Assembly (NCBI GenBank): GCA_024516035.1
Contig: CM044958.1
Span: 24,807,900 to 24,871,899 of the forward strand
Direction: 5' to 3'
Length of the DNA: 64,000 nt
Source: Bactericera cockerelli
Lineage: Eukaryota; Arthropoda; Insecta; Hemiptera; Triozidae
Position numbers and translations under genes: made by a program. The notes under the pieces are model-generated. The model worked only from the letters and a program-made list of their open reading frames with translations. It did no database searches and was not told the origin of the DNA. This document shows, piece by piece, positions 34,102 to 45,879 of the stretch (position 1 is the stretch's first letter; each line of letters starts with the position of its first letter).

Positions 34102-34861
34102 TCAATTCGTATATGACAACGCCGATATAAACATGGATACCATTGATGGCCATGAAAAGTGGTTCACTCCTAAGAAGTCGTTAGTACCCAGAACCAGAAC
34201 CTCCATATCTTTTCCACAGTAGAAGCAGAGCTCCTTGAAGTTGAATTTTGGTATTTCCTCACGGCCTCTTTTCACACGGCTTCCGTTTCTTGCTTCTTTT
34301 TCGGCCTTTACAGTGTTTGACTCCTTCGTGTAGACACCTTTGCGACACTTCTCGTGAAGTATAACAGATCTTTGAGTCTGTAACCACGTGTGATGCACAT
34401 CATTTCTCCTCCTGCTGTCCTCAATGAATATTCGAAGTGACTTTTCCTTTAATATTCCTCTATCTTTGCCTTTAATATGTTGTAGTTACTGTAGCCGAGT
34501 GAGTTAGCGCGCTAGGCATTGCACGCATGGTGACCTGGGTTCAATTCCCAGCGGGATGGGATTTTTTCTGCTCTGTAGCTCTGTACTTGGATGTTCGGGG
34601 TCCACTCATACTTCGTGAGTCGTGAGGAAAAAAGAGTAGCTGCTTTGATATGAAGCAGCGACCAGTGGCTGAATCATAGGCACACAAATAATACAAGATA
34701 TTGTAAATTAAACTGGCAAAGTTCTATGATTCTGCGCTACCCACTAAAACTGTGACATAACAACACAAAGAAAATGCATTTTTATTATTATATTATTATA
34801 ATATTCCTTCTTGCACAATGTTCCCGCATATAAAACAAGTTACATCCTCCATAGTGTGCCA
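34102..34861 (-). pseudogene. Inverted, SINE-interrupted copy of the C-x2-C / H-x2-C frame
   Basis: The reverse strand carries the start of the same protein (ATG at about 34859), including the CFIC pair, but is broken by the SINE at 34465-34805. It resumes with HTWLQTQRSVILHEKCRKGV and KFNFKELCFYCGKD. It then leaves the homologous region at 34207 and reads 35 unrelated residues to a stop at 34102. Confidence 0.7.
34465..34805 (+). mobile_element. tRNA-derived SINE, family 4, inserted in a foldback arm
   Basis: Head from about 34492 (GCCGAGTGAGTTAGCGCGC, then TGACCTGGGTTCAATTCCCA), body with GGTCCACTCATACTTCGTGA, ending in an AT-rich ATTATTATATTATTATAATA tail. It interrupts the right arm of the 3.3-kb inverted-repeat element: the left arm lacks it. 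It is therefore younger than that element. Confidence 0.7.
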
Positions 34862-35939
34862 GCTGTCTTGAAATCACAACATGTTCAGTGAAGATCTTAG
34901 TAAAATTCAGTGCAAGTTTCTCAAAAATTTAAATTACCTATTCGACTGAATTCAATAGATTACGTTCAGTTTTGCTTGAAAAGTTGTAAGAATATGAGAA
35001 TTTTAGAGTTCAGATGAAGTTTCTTGCGTTGCACTGCCTTAGCGGAAATTTGGCGCTAGGGACGAAAAATCATATCTCAGCACTGGAGTGAGCAAATTTC
35101 AAATTTCAAACAGTATTTTACTTAAAATTACATTTTCTACAAGTTCGATTCTATTAAATTTTTCAATTGGTGCAGTCCTTTTTGACTTACAGGCGTTAAA
35201 AGTTGAGAATTTTCAAAATTTGAGCTATGTTTGAAAAAACCACCCATCTTTGAGGAGCGATTGTGGCTGAACGGCTTAACCTTTTTTAATGATTCAAACG
35301 TCATTAGACGCATAATTTTATGTTCCTTAGATAAGAACTGAGTAAAATTTTCTGTAGAATAAATACATTTTGGGTTATAAGCGCAATTTTAAAAAAAGTG
35401 CAAAAAATTTGCACTATTTAGGCCCTAAACTCGGAAGCACAACCTAAAATCCGTCGCAAACTCATATACCCATTATTCAGGACCTCTTTAAGGGTTTAAA
35501 ACGATTTCCAGCTATTGAGCAATTTTTTGACGCTAGAGCCCATTTTAGCACTAATTTGCCTGGGCTAGTAGGTATGTAACATAGATTATTAGAGAACAAG
35601 ATAAAAACTTACGCTTTTCAGTGTTTTTTGCTTGTGAATACAGAATATTTCATAAATGCAACATATAGGTTGTTCGGAAGTAAGGAGGTAAACTCCTTTT
35701 TTTGTTAAGTAAAGCCCAAATCAGGTACCAATATTATAGCCTCATGCACCTAGCATAATATGTGAGTCTGAGATTAGCCATCATCACGAAGGTTGAAACC
35801 TGGTGGTCAACCTTCAAGTCCAAAAAACAAGATACCCCATATGATATTCAGGTGTAAAATGCACATCCACTAAAATTATATTCACATCATCCGTTATAGT
35901 ATTTTCCTGATCATTACTACGTTGTTAAATAATGTATAA

Positions 35940-36030
35940 CTATCTTTTTTAAAACTCTCTTCTCTTTACACATGAATCCCTTTCAATGGACAATGTAAAT
36001 GCCACTTTGACATATAACTTAAACGTATTA
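35940..36030. repeat. Imperfect inverted repeat, left arm (partner at 38020-38108)
   Basis: CTTTTTTAAAACTCTCTTCT, CTTTACACATGAATCCCTTT and CAATGGACAATGTAAATGCC match the reverse complement of 38020-38108 with scattered differences. The two arms, about 2 kb apart, may be the ends of an old element or an old inverted duplication. Confidence 0.65.
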
Positions 36031-36182
36031 AAAAAAAACTTGTAAGTAAGTATATAGGTATTCCTAAAACTTAGTTAAGAACAGATGGGCATGGCTAGAG
36101 CCTAGATTCTTTCCACCACACACCACCGTGAGATAGGTAATGGGTATTTGTTCCTATCTTACTAACAGGAAATTATTATTAT

Positions 36183-36322
36183 TATGAATACCAACTGGGC
36201 GAAGTTAATGCTCAAAGCATTTTCCAAATTTCCACCACCTCAGAGTCTTACTAAGTATTACGTGAATGTGGTTACGTACTCAAACTCCATGTATTAGAAT
36301 CCGCTAGATTGTCCAAAGAACA
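36183..36322 (-). mobile_element. Family-3 SINE tail fragment
   Basis: Reverse complement of the family-3 body: the GGGCGAAGTTAATGCTCAAA and GCATTTTCCAAATTTCCACC stretches correspond to 42885-42915 of the copy at 42729. The head is missing. Confidence 0.45.
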
Positions 36323-36325
36323 TTA

Positions 36326-36645
36326 CAAGTCTTTTTTTAAAAAAGATGAGTGTTTTCGCAGCCTTTTTTTATTTCGTAGACATGAATCAGGAACGTCTAC
36401 ACGCTTGTTGTCCGTGTTGTAGCTTGCCCATCCCGTAGTATGCCTCGCCTCTGATGGGCGAGAAGTGATATAATACTTCCCAATTAGGTGTTGGGTCAAC
36501 ACGAGTGCACCTGAAGGTGCACTTGTATTCCCCTTCAAACAACTGTAACCATATTAAGAATACAATTTTTTGTCGGTACGGGGGATCGAACCCGGGACCT
36601 TCCGCATGGCAAGCGAGTGCTTACCACTGAGCTAACCCCATAACG
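36326..36645 (-). mobile_element. tRNA-Gly-like SINE, family 5, nearly complete
   Basis: On the reverse strand the head (about 36570-36645) reads GTTAGCTCAGTGGTAAGCAC then TCGCTTGCCATGCGGAAGGT and CCCGGGTTCGATCCCCCGTA. That is a near-cloverleaf with loop CTTGCCATG, anticodon GCC (Gly). The body (36335-36567) contains the reverse complements of AACACGAGTGCACCTGAAGG and CATCCCGTAGTATGCC. The covalent body and the relatives at 5407, 27432 and 52977 make it a SINE rather than an isolated tRNA gene. Confidence 0.7.
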
Positions 36646-38019
36646 ACATAGACTACCCATTGGTTAGTCTTTGACTGCTCAGCCTGAGTAAATCATCAGC
36701 TCTTATTCCTCAATAATGGAGAACCCGACTCCATGTTATACCAGGGGAGAATAAGCTAGATAATGTTGTCATGAAGTGCTCAGGCATTACAAGGCAAGGA
36801 TAACATAGAGTTATTGTAATCGAACCACTCAAGCGCAAATATTATGGAAGATGTTAACGTTTTCCTGAGTCAGCCATTTTCTTTTCTGTTTTCATTCTTA
36901 CGGCCAAGTGAACACATTATTAAGTCTGCACCTTTAATTATTACTGTAGAGTAATGCAGGGTATAATGGAGGCGAACTTTATTATTAGTAAGAGGGCTTA
37001 GGCCGTTATTATGTGGGCGCAAACTACTTATTACTGTTTAGCTTTTTTGAAGATTTTCTAACATACTGTACTCCTGTGGGCCCAGGCAAACAATCAGACA
37101 TGACTTCATTTCATTTTAGAGGAGATGCCAGTGCTATTATTATTATTATGATTTCATAAACCTCGTATAATGCTAAACACACGTATTCACACATAAATAT
37201 TATTAAAAAGACTGTTTCTCCTATTCCTCCCCCGCCAACATGAGATCAGCAGTCTTACCTATGTTCATAAATTTGAAATACCGCAGTGGAGTAACGGCCA
37301 AAATGTTAAGTACACTTCTCCTCCCAATCTGTATCGCCATTTGTACCGAAATCTGCTACATTAAAGTAATATGAAACGCTTTTTATTGGTCAATAATTCT
37401 TCTTTTAATTTGACTCTCTGTTTCTTATTTTTATTTATTTTCAATGCCATATATTTCTGGGTTCCTTTATTCTGGGGATGTTTTATTTATTGCTTGAATG
37501 TGATGTGTTCATGTTTGAGGCTAGATTTTGGTTTTAGTAACAAATAACTAAAAACAAATTTTAGTAAAAATACAAATAACATAAAAAAACCATTTATTTG
37601 TAATTTCTTACTTACGCACTCTCTTAAATCAACTAGCTGCATCGCGGAACTTTGTGTAGTACAGTTTTATCGCCCGTGAGTCCCGTGTCTGACTGGCTGG
37701 GGTTACATTTGAAATTTTAGAAAAAATAAAAATAAAGAATAATACACATCTATTTGTGAGTGTTACCGTTAAAGGGATTAGATCTTTGATCACCTCTTCC
37801 TTAATTTCTCTAGTACAAATTAATTAATATTTGGTGGTAAAAATAAAACCGAAGTCTCAGTATATCACACACAGATCATTGTAAGTATTGATTGAGCTGT
37901 TGTTTCGTTCAAAATGAAACAATTCTTGCCTGGAAACTCAATTAGGTAGGTGGTGAAGACAAAGACATAACTTTATAAAAGCTTTGCAAAGGGACAAGAA
38001 AGAAAAGGGAGATAATTGA
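36646..38019. other. Intron 1 sequence, nothing recognised
   Basis: AT-rich, no open frame of note. It lies between the family-5 SINE and the right arm of the 35940/38020 inverted repeat. Confidence 0.5.
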
Positions 38020-38108
38020 ATAAGTTTAAGTTAAAGGTCAAAATGGCCTTTATATTGTCCATTGAAAGGGATTAAAGTATAAAGAGAAGAGAGTTTTAAA
38101 AAAGATTT
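38020..38108. repeat. Imperfect inverted repeat, right arm
   Basis: Partner of 35940-36030. It contains GGCCTTTATATTGTCCATTG, AAAGGGATTAAAGTATAAAG and AGAAGAGAGTTTTAAAAAAG. Confidence 0.65.
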
Positions 38109-38339
38109 TTTTTAGTCAGAGGGGAAAAATGATGGTCTAGAAAGTTACTGAGGGGATGGGGGGGCTCAGGCTAGTAATAATAGCATTCACCGCAGCATGT
38201 AACAGCTTGCAAGCTGCTAAGAAAAAGGGGTTGCAAAAAAACCTTTAACATAGCATTTCTCTTTTACTTTTATCAGGTCTGAAAAAGAAAAACAACATAA
38301 TATCCTTTATCATGTTATATTGGCTTATTTCTTGCTAGA

Positions 38340-39060
38340 AGTTTATTGATAAACTTTCTGGAGGTTCCACAAGTCAAGTGGGGCAATGTCCAATAAATCT
38401 GTTTGGTCTATGCTCAGGATTGTCATTCGACACCATAAAATTATTAAAAGAGAGTGATAAAGTCTGATTGAATGGACAAACTCTATTTATCACTCTCCCA
38501 TAATTGTATTAATTGTCTTTTTATCACAACATGATCTCTAAACTGAACCTTTCAAATCAGTGCTCACCTGCTCACCGAACCAATGGCTTATTATTATAGT
38601 CAGAGTTTTTGACACATCAAGAAGCTCTCATACTGGAGACCGGGTGTCAGGCCTGATTATCCTGCCTCCGCCCTCTGTCACCAGTCTGTCCTGATGATAA
38701 CGCTGCACAAGTCCTATCACCTATACAATCGAGAGGGGCTGAAATTGTCCATTATACAAAAATTAATGATATCCCGTCTGAAAACAAAACCCCAAAATTA
38801 TCAAACTGGAGGTGAAGGGGGGAAGCGCTACGGTAATTAATGATAGGGCTTTGCTGTCTCTATTAACATGTATCATACTGGACGGTTCCCTTCGATACCC
38901 CCTCTCCTGTCTCTATACTCTGCCTCTAGTAGAGATGATTAGGTATACCTATACTATAGATTATTCCAGAGTAATTAGTCGATTAATAAAGTTCTTGTGG
39001 GAGGAGGTGGAGAGGGAGAGGGAGGAACACACTTCATACACCCACCTGTGAGTTGGAGAA
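38340..39060. promoter_or_regulatory. Unique island in intron 1 (candidate enhancer)
   Basis: Non-repetitive, with several homeodomain-type TAAT cores (AATTAATGATATCCC, GTAATTAATGATAGGG, GAGTAATTAGTCGATTAATA) and a GC-elevated stretch at 38630-38720. A 79-codon frame at 38812 is unsupported. Confidence 0.3.
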
Positions 39061-40020
39061 TATCGCTATGGAATAATCAGGTACTTTAGGAAATATTAAA
39101 AAGAGCTTCAAGAGTTTATTTTGTGCTTCCATTCTAGACCACAGAAAACTCGGTTATAGTAACTTCTGTTAAAAAATGAAAATAAATATGTTTTAAAAAT
39201 AGTCATTACCAAATGAGTGATCATTATTAATCACTTTTTTACGACATAGTAAAATGATTTTTTTTAATCCACTGTGTCAAGCAGAACTCTTTGCAACATT
39301 TTGTTCGTGTTAATATTAGTTGTTCGTTGATCCAAGTAATGTTAGAATGAGGAACGAGTGTGACAAGTGAACTTGGTGTAAATCTATCCTTTATCGGTAT
39401 GATAAATGGTGTTTAAGAAAGTCAATTACCTCTATTTGACAGTTCGGTACAACCTGGCAACAATTCATTAATTAGGTTTCAAGTTTCCAGGCTTGTGGTT
39501 CCGAAATAAATGTCTCTTAGTGTAGGAATTACATTGCATCGTAAGAAAGATTTCAACGAAAAACGAGAGCATTAGAAATGAAATATTAATAAATTGAAAA
39601 GGGTCTTAATTGGGCATAAAAATGGTAGCATCTGTCCCTTCAATTAATCAGAGAGACGGCGATATTAAGCAATGGATAAATGTAAGAAGATTTGGAAGTT
39701 ATATTTCGACAAAACCCCTAGCCCCTGGCGAATCTCCTGTTTCTTCTCTCCCCAGTGTTATTTCTTCAACTCTGTTTTGTTCTGGAGAAAATGCCATGCC
39801 TAATTATGATTTCAGAAACATCGACATTGATTTCTGTATTAAAATGTTCAGGGTGGGTTCATAGTGTTTTTGTGAACTCAACTAATTTGTAGGGTCTTCC
39901 CAAAAATATTGTTACGTCACTGGTGGTATCTTTAAGCTTTACCTGAATTTTTTTTGAAAGCATGAAAAGTATTAAAATAATTATTTTTATTTTATAATAA
40001 TTTGTAATTGTTAAAATATT

Positions 40021-40495
40021 ATCCCACAAAAAACTACCGTTAAAAAAAGGGCCAAGTTCCAGAACTCCTATCCAAAAAGGTTTCGCCAATGAATGCAGTG
40101 ATATCTTATTTGCGGCCAAGTTATCTTGGTACTAAGCTATTTCTTTTATTAAACCCCGTTTTCGGAGTTCCTCATTTGGTATGTTTTTAACTGCAAACTA
40201 TACTCTAACTTGGCCAGTGTTGCTCCTTGTGATGGTTATATTGTTATTCTGTACCTATACATATAGTCGTAATATTCCATACAACCGATGGCATAAAACT
40301 GGCCAAGTTAGAGTATAGTTTGCAGTTAAAAACATACCAAATGAGGAACTCCGAAAACGGGGTTTAATAAAAGAAATAGCTTAGTACCAAGATAACTTGG
40401 CCGCAAATAAGATATCACTGCATTCATTGGCGAAACCTTTTTGGATAGGAGTTCTGGAACTTGGCCCTTTTTTTAACGGTAGTTTTTTGTGGGAT
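40021..40495. mobile_element. Perfect 198-bp inverted repeat with 79-bp loop
   Basis: 40021-40218 and 40298-40495 are exact reverse complements when compared base by base, including internal GGCCAAGTT motifs near both sides. The transcript of intron 1 would form a 198-bp duplex here. The two short frames on opposite strands starting MAANKISLHSLAKPFW are the same sequence read from each arm. No protein family was recognised. It appears to be the left part of a composite element that continues into the tandem array. Confidence 0.85.
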
Positions 40496-40577
40496 ATCAT
40501 TACTTTTTGTAAATGGTTCGTTTCCCAGCATGTTTCATTATTTTTTATTAAAAAATTCAATATTATTAACTTTATTA

Positions 40578-41520
40578 TGCTCCCTAAAACGACACCGATT
40601 AACAGCAGAAATAGTGCGAAAGTGCCGGTTTTTAGATTTTTCCCTATACTTTTACAATGAACCCTAGCACCATACTAAATTTCAGTTTTGTAGGTAGTAG
40701 GGAAGTGCCTCATAATTTATATGCATAATCGAGTATACTTCCTCAGTAAAATAACACAGTTTAACAGCATGATAAGTGCGAAAGTTCCGGTTTTCAGATT
40801 TTTCCCAGTACTTTTACAATAAACCCTACCAGTATAAAAAATTTCTGCTTTTTAGGTAGTAGGGAAGTGCCTCATAATTTATATACATAATATAGTGCTC
40901 CCTAAAACGACACCGTTTAACAGCAGAAATAGTGCGAAAGTGCCGGTTTTCAGATTTTTCCCTGGATTTTTACAATAAACCCTACCATCATGCAAAATTT
41001 CAGCTTTCTAGGTAGTAGGGTAGTGCCTCATAATTTAGATCCATAATCGATTAAATATATCCTCCGTAAAACGACACCGTTTAACAGCCTGATAAGTGCG
41101 AAAGTTCCGGTTTTCAGATTTTTCCCAGTACTTTTACAATAAACCCTACCAGAATGCAAAATTTCAGCTTTTTAGGTAGTAGGGAAGTGCCTCATAATTT
41201 ATATACATAATATAGTATACTTCCTCCCTAAAACGGCACCTTTTAACAGTTTTTAGAACTTTTTCAGATTTTTCCCTGTACTTTTACAATAAACCCTACC
41301 ATCATGCAAAATTTCATATTTCTAGGTAGTCGGGAAGTGGTTCATAATTTAGATCAATAATCGATTATATATTTTCTCCCTAAAACGACACCGTTTTACA
41401 CCATGAAAAGTGAAAAAATTCCGGTTTTCAGATTTTTCCCTGTACTTTTACAATAAACCCTACAATCATGCAAAATTTCAGCTTTCTAGGTAGTCGGGAA
41501 GTGCCTCATAATTTTGATGA
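40578..41520. repeat. Tandem array, six units of about 160 bp
   Basis: Units start at about 40578, 40738, 40899, 41061, 41222 and 41371 (steps of 149-162). Each holds CTAAAACGACACCGTTTAAC, CCGGTTTTCAGATTTTTCCC, TTTTACAATAAACCCTACC and GGTAGTAGGGAAGTGCCTCA. Units differ by substitutions. The array is followed by the TCAG microsatellite. Confidence 0.88.
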
Positions 41521-41775
41521 TCTGTCAGTCAGTCAGTCAGTCAGTCAGTCAGTCAGTATCAAAATCGCAAATTTCAAAATTAAATTCCTCTGAAAGTTTT
41601 TTGCATAGAGTCTTTAAATTTTTAAAGTCTTTTTAATGATATTAGGACAATCTCTGTTCCAAGTTTCATATCTCTATGATCAATTGAACCGAAGATACGA
41701 GGGTGTGAAAAACCGGGTGAATCGGTTCGTGTAAAGATACACTGCCGTGCTTGCTGGAACTTGGCCTGGCGCACT
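41521..41775. mobile_element. Right end of the composite element: TCAG microsatellite and GGAACTTGGCC end
   Basis: About seven to eight TCAG units (41523-41556), then CTCTGAAAGTTTTTTGCATA and, at 41755-41768, TGCTGGAACTTGGCCTGGC. The latter repeats the GGAACTTGGCC motif found in the hairpin at 40455. Hairpin, tandem array and GTCA microsatellite together resemble Helentron-associated elements. Confidence 0.5.
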
Positions 41776-43979
41776 GCCGTGCGCTCAGATTACCTCGATC
41801 CCATCTCGGTTATAACATTTCTATACCTGTAGTGAAATTCAAGTCTTGTTGTAAAGGTTTTATGAGTGTAGGTATTTTTAGAAAGTCAACAGTAAGAGAG
41901 ACGATTACACTGAATTAATTGAGCACTGTAAAATCATAAAATTCACAGCTTCTAATGTCATAAAGGCATAAAGATATCATTCTATTCTCAATCGTGGTTT
42001 AACTTGGTAAGAGTCTATGAGAGTGAGATCTTTTAAACCGGAGATTTCATTCGTCTTAATGTAATCGTTCAGATATTATAAGATAAGGTTTCTAGTATGA
42101 GATGAATAATATTCATAAATATACCTATTACCTGCTATGAACTAAAAATAGATATATGTACATACATTATATTGTATAACTAACCTTTGTACCTATAAAT
42201 ACCTAATAACACGAGTCTGATTTCTGCTTTGCATTATACATAAAACATAATATCAGACTGTTCAATTAGTCTATTATGTACTTAGTCGACTATTTACAGA
42301 GAGCCTACATGATTTAACACAGACTTAATTCTAATAGCATATACACAATATAAACATACCTTATCACATAATATATGATGTACATACACCTATAAAAATT
42401 ATGTGTCGAGTTACGACGTGAAGAAGGTTCTCTCCTCTTGATGAAGCTTATTTATACATTTCTCCATCATCCGCCATTTTATTTCCTCTTTTATATCCTT
42501 AAATTTCCCCCCTATCATTTAGCCTCCCTGTTTGACTAAACTTTTGAAAATCTCTTTTACTTTCACACGCAAACTCAACGATAAAATGAGAAGCTTTTGT
42601 CCCGGAGTCTTTGCGAAGCAAATTCTGGTGGAACTTTGTTATGTAATGCTATGTCAATTATACATTCATAATGTATTGGGTATCTAATACCTGTAGTGAG
42701 ATATCGTGAGGAGTTTTGCAATAACATCAACAGTGCACTGGTAGTTAAGTGGTTCACGCGCTAGTCTGGTAATCCAGGGAGTGTAGGGATCCGTTGGTTC
42801 GAATACCACCCAGTGCACGAATTTTTCCTCATTAATTTGAGTTTGTGACCACATAATAACAAGACTCTTGAGGGTTAGGTGGTAGAAAATGCTTTGAGCA
42901 TTAACCTCGCCTGGTGGTTACCTTCCACTAAAGAGTATTATTATATCAATAATAATAATAAATATTTAGGTATGGTATTTATATTTATATTAACCTCCGC
43001 TCTGAACGCTTCCCTAGCTCTCAAATCCTCCAACTCTGTTGAGGGTTAACAGAGGAATGCGAATAAAATACCAGCGCTGAAGTAAGGGTATAAAAGATTG
43101 CTATCAGCAAATCCTCAGGGGTATCGTCAAATACGGAAACATTGCCATTTGGATTCAATATGGCGTCTTTTACAGCTTATTACTTTCAGCATACTATTAT
43201 AAATGCCTCATCAAAAGTATATAGATTTTCAATAGCGCCATTTCATTTGCTAGTCCCATGTCGTTCACAGTTTATTGCTTGCTTCAAGTTTTATACCAGA
43301 TAGGTCGTGAAACATTTCCATGGCGTTTCTCAGCTTGTTTTAGTACCTAAATAAGTCCTTCCTCTCAATACTCAGTAAGTGATTCATTCAGTATTCAGTA
43401 GGTATATTATGTATGCAGGCACTTTTACAAAACCTTAGACCCATCAATAGAAGAAGAAGAGTACATACAGGCATACAAGTATACAGTACATATAGTAACA
43501 CATGTTGTTATATTGTACCTATACAAGTTGTTTAATACTTAATCTGTAGGTAATTAATGAAAATTAATGCATAATTATGATAACCTCAAGCATAACAATA
43601 TTCTAGGTTTGTGACTTTAGTGTGTTTGTCATGGCACTAGCTGAAAGCTGATAAAATTAGCCTTAACTTAGTACTGGTGTAAGAATTTAAACTGACTCGA
43701 CAGGAGAGTCAGCCTGGCTTCCTGTGAACATGTCCTATCCTGTAGAACTGTAGGTAGAATATAAAACAGTCAATGATGATATTTATCTGTCCCTGTTGTA
43801 TCTACTAATAGAGTTCCTTTTTCTTTCCCCGCTGGGAAACTAAAGCTCCTTTCTTTTTGTCTCTCTATATTCTACACGATAGAAAGTAATCAAATATTTT
43901 ATTCTTTTTTTCGCTTTCATATACCTCAACCCATAGTCCTTCTCGATATTGTTGTTCGTGTACTATACTAGATAGTATA
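41776..43979. other. Intron 1 sequence, nothing besides one SINE
   Basis: Only the family-3 SINE at 42729-42925 was recognised. Confidence 0.5.
42729..42925 (+). mobile_element. tRNA-derived SINE, family 3
   Basis: The head carries GTAGTTAAGTGGTTCACGCG, the loop GTCTGGTAATCCAGGG and the B box TTGGTTCGAATACC. The body includes GTGCACGAATTTTTCCTCA and GAAAATGCTTTGAGCATTAA. A relative lies at 57305, and a tail piece on the other strand at 36183. Confidence 0.65.
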
Positions 43980-44710
43980 CAGGGTGTCTTCACAATCAAT
44001 TCTCAGATTTCTATTCTTGCTCCCAACATTATTTACCTACATTTCATCTAGACCTGGTTGTCAGTTTCATTCAACTTAAATACAACATATTGAATTTTCA
44101 ATAATTAAATTTGTATATTATTGAAATACAGAACCTGTAATCTGACTTGGTAAAATAAGTTTCGATGAAATGTTTTATGTTTAGTAAAAAATACAAAAAG
44201 TGTATATTTAAGTTGTCTGATATAAATGACTTGTAGGTAATTGCGTCTGGGCCAAAATTCAAAGTATTAGAGAGAAATTTGCTCTACATGACTCCATCGA
44301 CTTTGTATGAATTTACGCCCTGACTTAATCTAACAAACCGCATATTCCTAGAAAATGTCTTAAAAACAACACAGATGAAGGTCATCATAAACAGGACTGA
44401 TCATTATATATTTGCTGCTAATCATACCAAGTTTTGTAAGAGTAGCCAACTTTCAGATCTAGCTACTTTTCATTCAAGAATAATAATTCAAAAAATATTT
44501 AACTTTATCTTGATTATATGCAGTGTCTTTATTTTATTTTAGCAAAAAAACGATTACCTATGCATGTTTTCAAATCTGCCTTGAACTTCCAACTACCCAT
44601 CCGTCGTGCACTCGTGCTGTGCAGATTCAAAAATCTTAGACTCCATTGACGACAGCCCAATGTCCATTTTGGCTGTCACATACATATAATAATATAACCA
44701 AGACACCTTG
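43980..44710. mobile_element. Candidate CAGGGTG-ended MITE
   Basis: Left end CAGGGTGTCTT, right end AAGACACCTTG (one mismatch), with TA at both sides (43978-43979 and 44711-44712). The interior is AT-rich and non-coding. The match is short, so this could be chance. Confidence 0.45.
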
Positions 44711-45326
44711 TATTATATTCCCTTCGGATTTTATTTTTTATAAACTTGCAATACTCTCCTGGCAATAGTTTTCTAGATAGCGTTTCCAGCACATATCGAC
44801 ACAGTATATGAATGGTTCCATTGGAATTTTATTTCAAGATTTTGCTTTCGACTTCATATTATTGAGAAGAAAATCCAATTGAAAAGAAGAAGAAAATGAT
44901 GGCTCAATTATTTTGGATCTAAACATGTTTTCGAATGGGAAGTTTTTCTGCTTAAAAAGTAGATGATATACTTATAGATATAGCTGTGAAATGGTTCTGT
45001 ATTATTATGGTTCTTATACGATTCAAATAAAATTGTAAAGTATAATCTAGCTTACAGATCATCTCAATTAAAATTAATAAGTGTTCACATCATGAAAATG
45101 TGAGAAATCTAAAAATGAATTGTCAAACATCGAAAGGATGTCAGTTAGTAGATATATCATATAGGGACAATATTGTTTATAGACCTCTCTTTAAATAAAT
45201 GTTTATTAAAAAAATATATAATATAAATATCATACTTTATTATTACTTATTATTATATCATTGAAACTGACTGAAATTCTGTACTGCTTTTAGATATAGT
45301 CTCCATCACTCCATATATAATATTAA

Positions 45327-45530
<204 letters not shown>

Positions 45531-45879
45531 TAGGCCTTTCTTCATATTTATCGTAAGTAGAAAGTAGGTGCTTCGGTTATCTCCACCACATAATTATTGG
45601 ATGAATAATATCAGATCATTAAAAAGAACAATTTCCAAGCTGAAATTCTATTGTAATTATTGATTTATTATGTTTAATGTTCTTCCGAGGAGTTAAAGTG
45701 AGTTTCATATCATTCAAGCAGCATAAACAGGGATTCTTCGTGTGATCCCTTGCGCTATCCCAAACCCCAAACTCATCATACCTCTGTCATGTAACAAATC
45801 CGCCCAATCTTCTCCTTAAGTCCTTCATGAATATGAACTACAGCAGGACTTAGCAATCTGCACGCTATCTTTATGCTAA

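Larger units (their letters stand above)
32251..35565. mobile_element. 3.3-kb transposon with about 1-kb inverted arms
   Basis: The ends are GCCCAGGCAAATTAGTGCTC and the complement, with TA at both flanks (32249-32250 and 35566-35567). The left arm is 32251-33270. The right arm is 34207-35565 and carries a family-4 SINE (about 34465-34805). Both arms include the start of the same protein; the central roughly 940 bp (33271-34206) is single copy and holds the rest of the left frame plus a 26-base C run. No transposase was recognised, so the superfamily is unknown. It sits wholly in intron 1. Confidence 0.82.

Noticed and set aside
36568..36640. tRNA-Gly (GCC) gene on the minus strand
   Set aside because: The head is continuous with a 230-bp body shared with three other SINE copies, so a retroposon is the better reading.
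41523..41556. CRISPR-like array from the neighbouring 160-bp tandem units
   Set aside because: The units are contiguous diverged tandem repeats with no short repeat/unique spacer alternation, in a eukaryotic intron.
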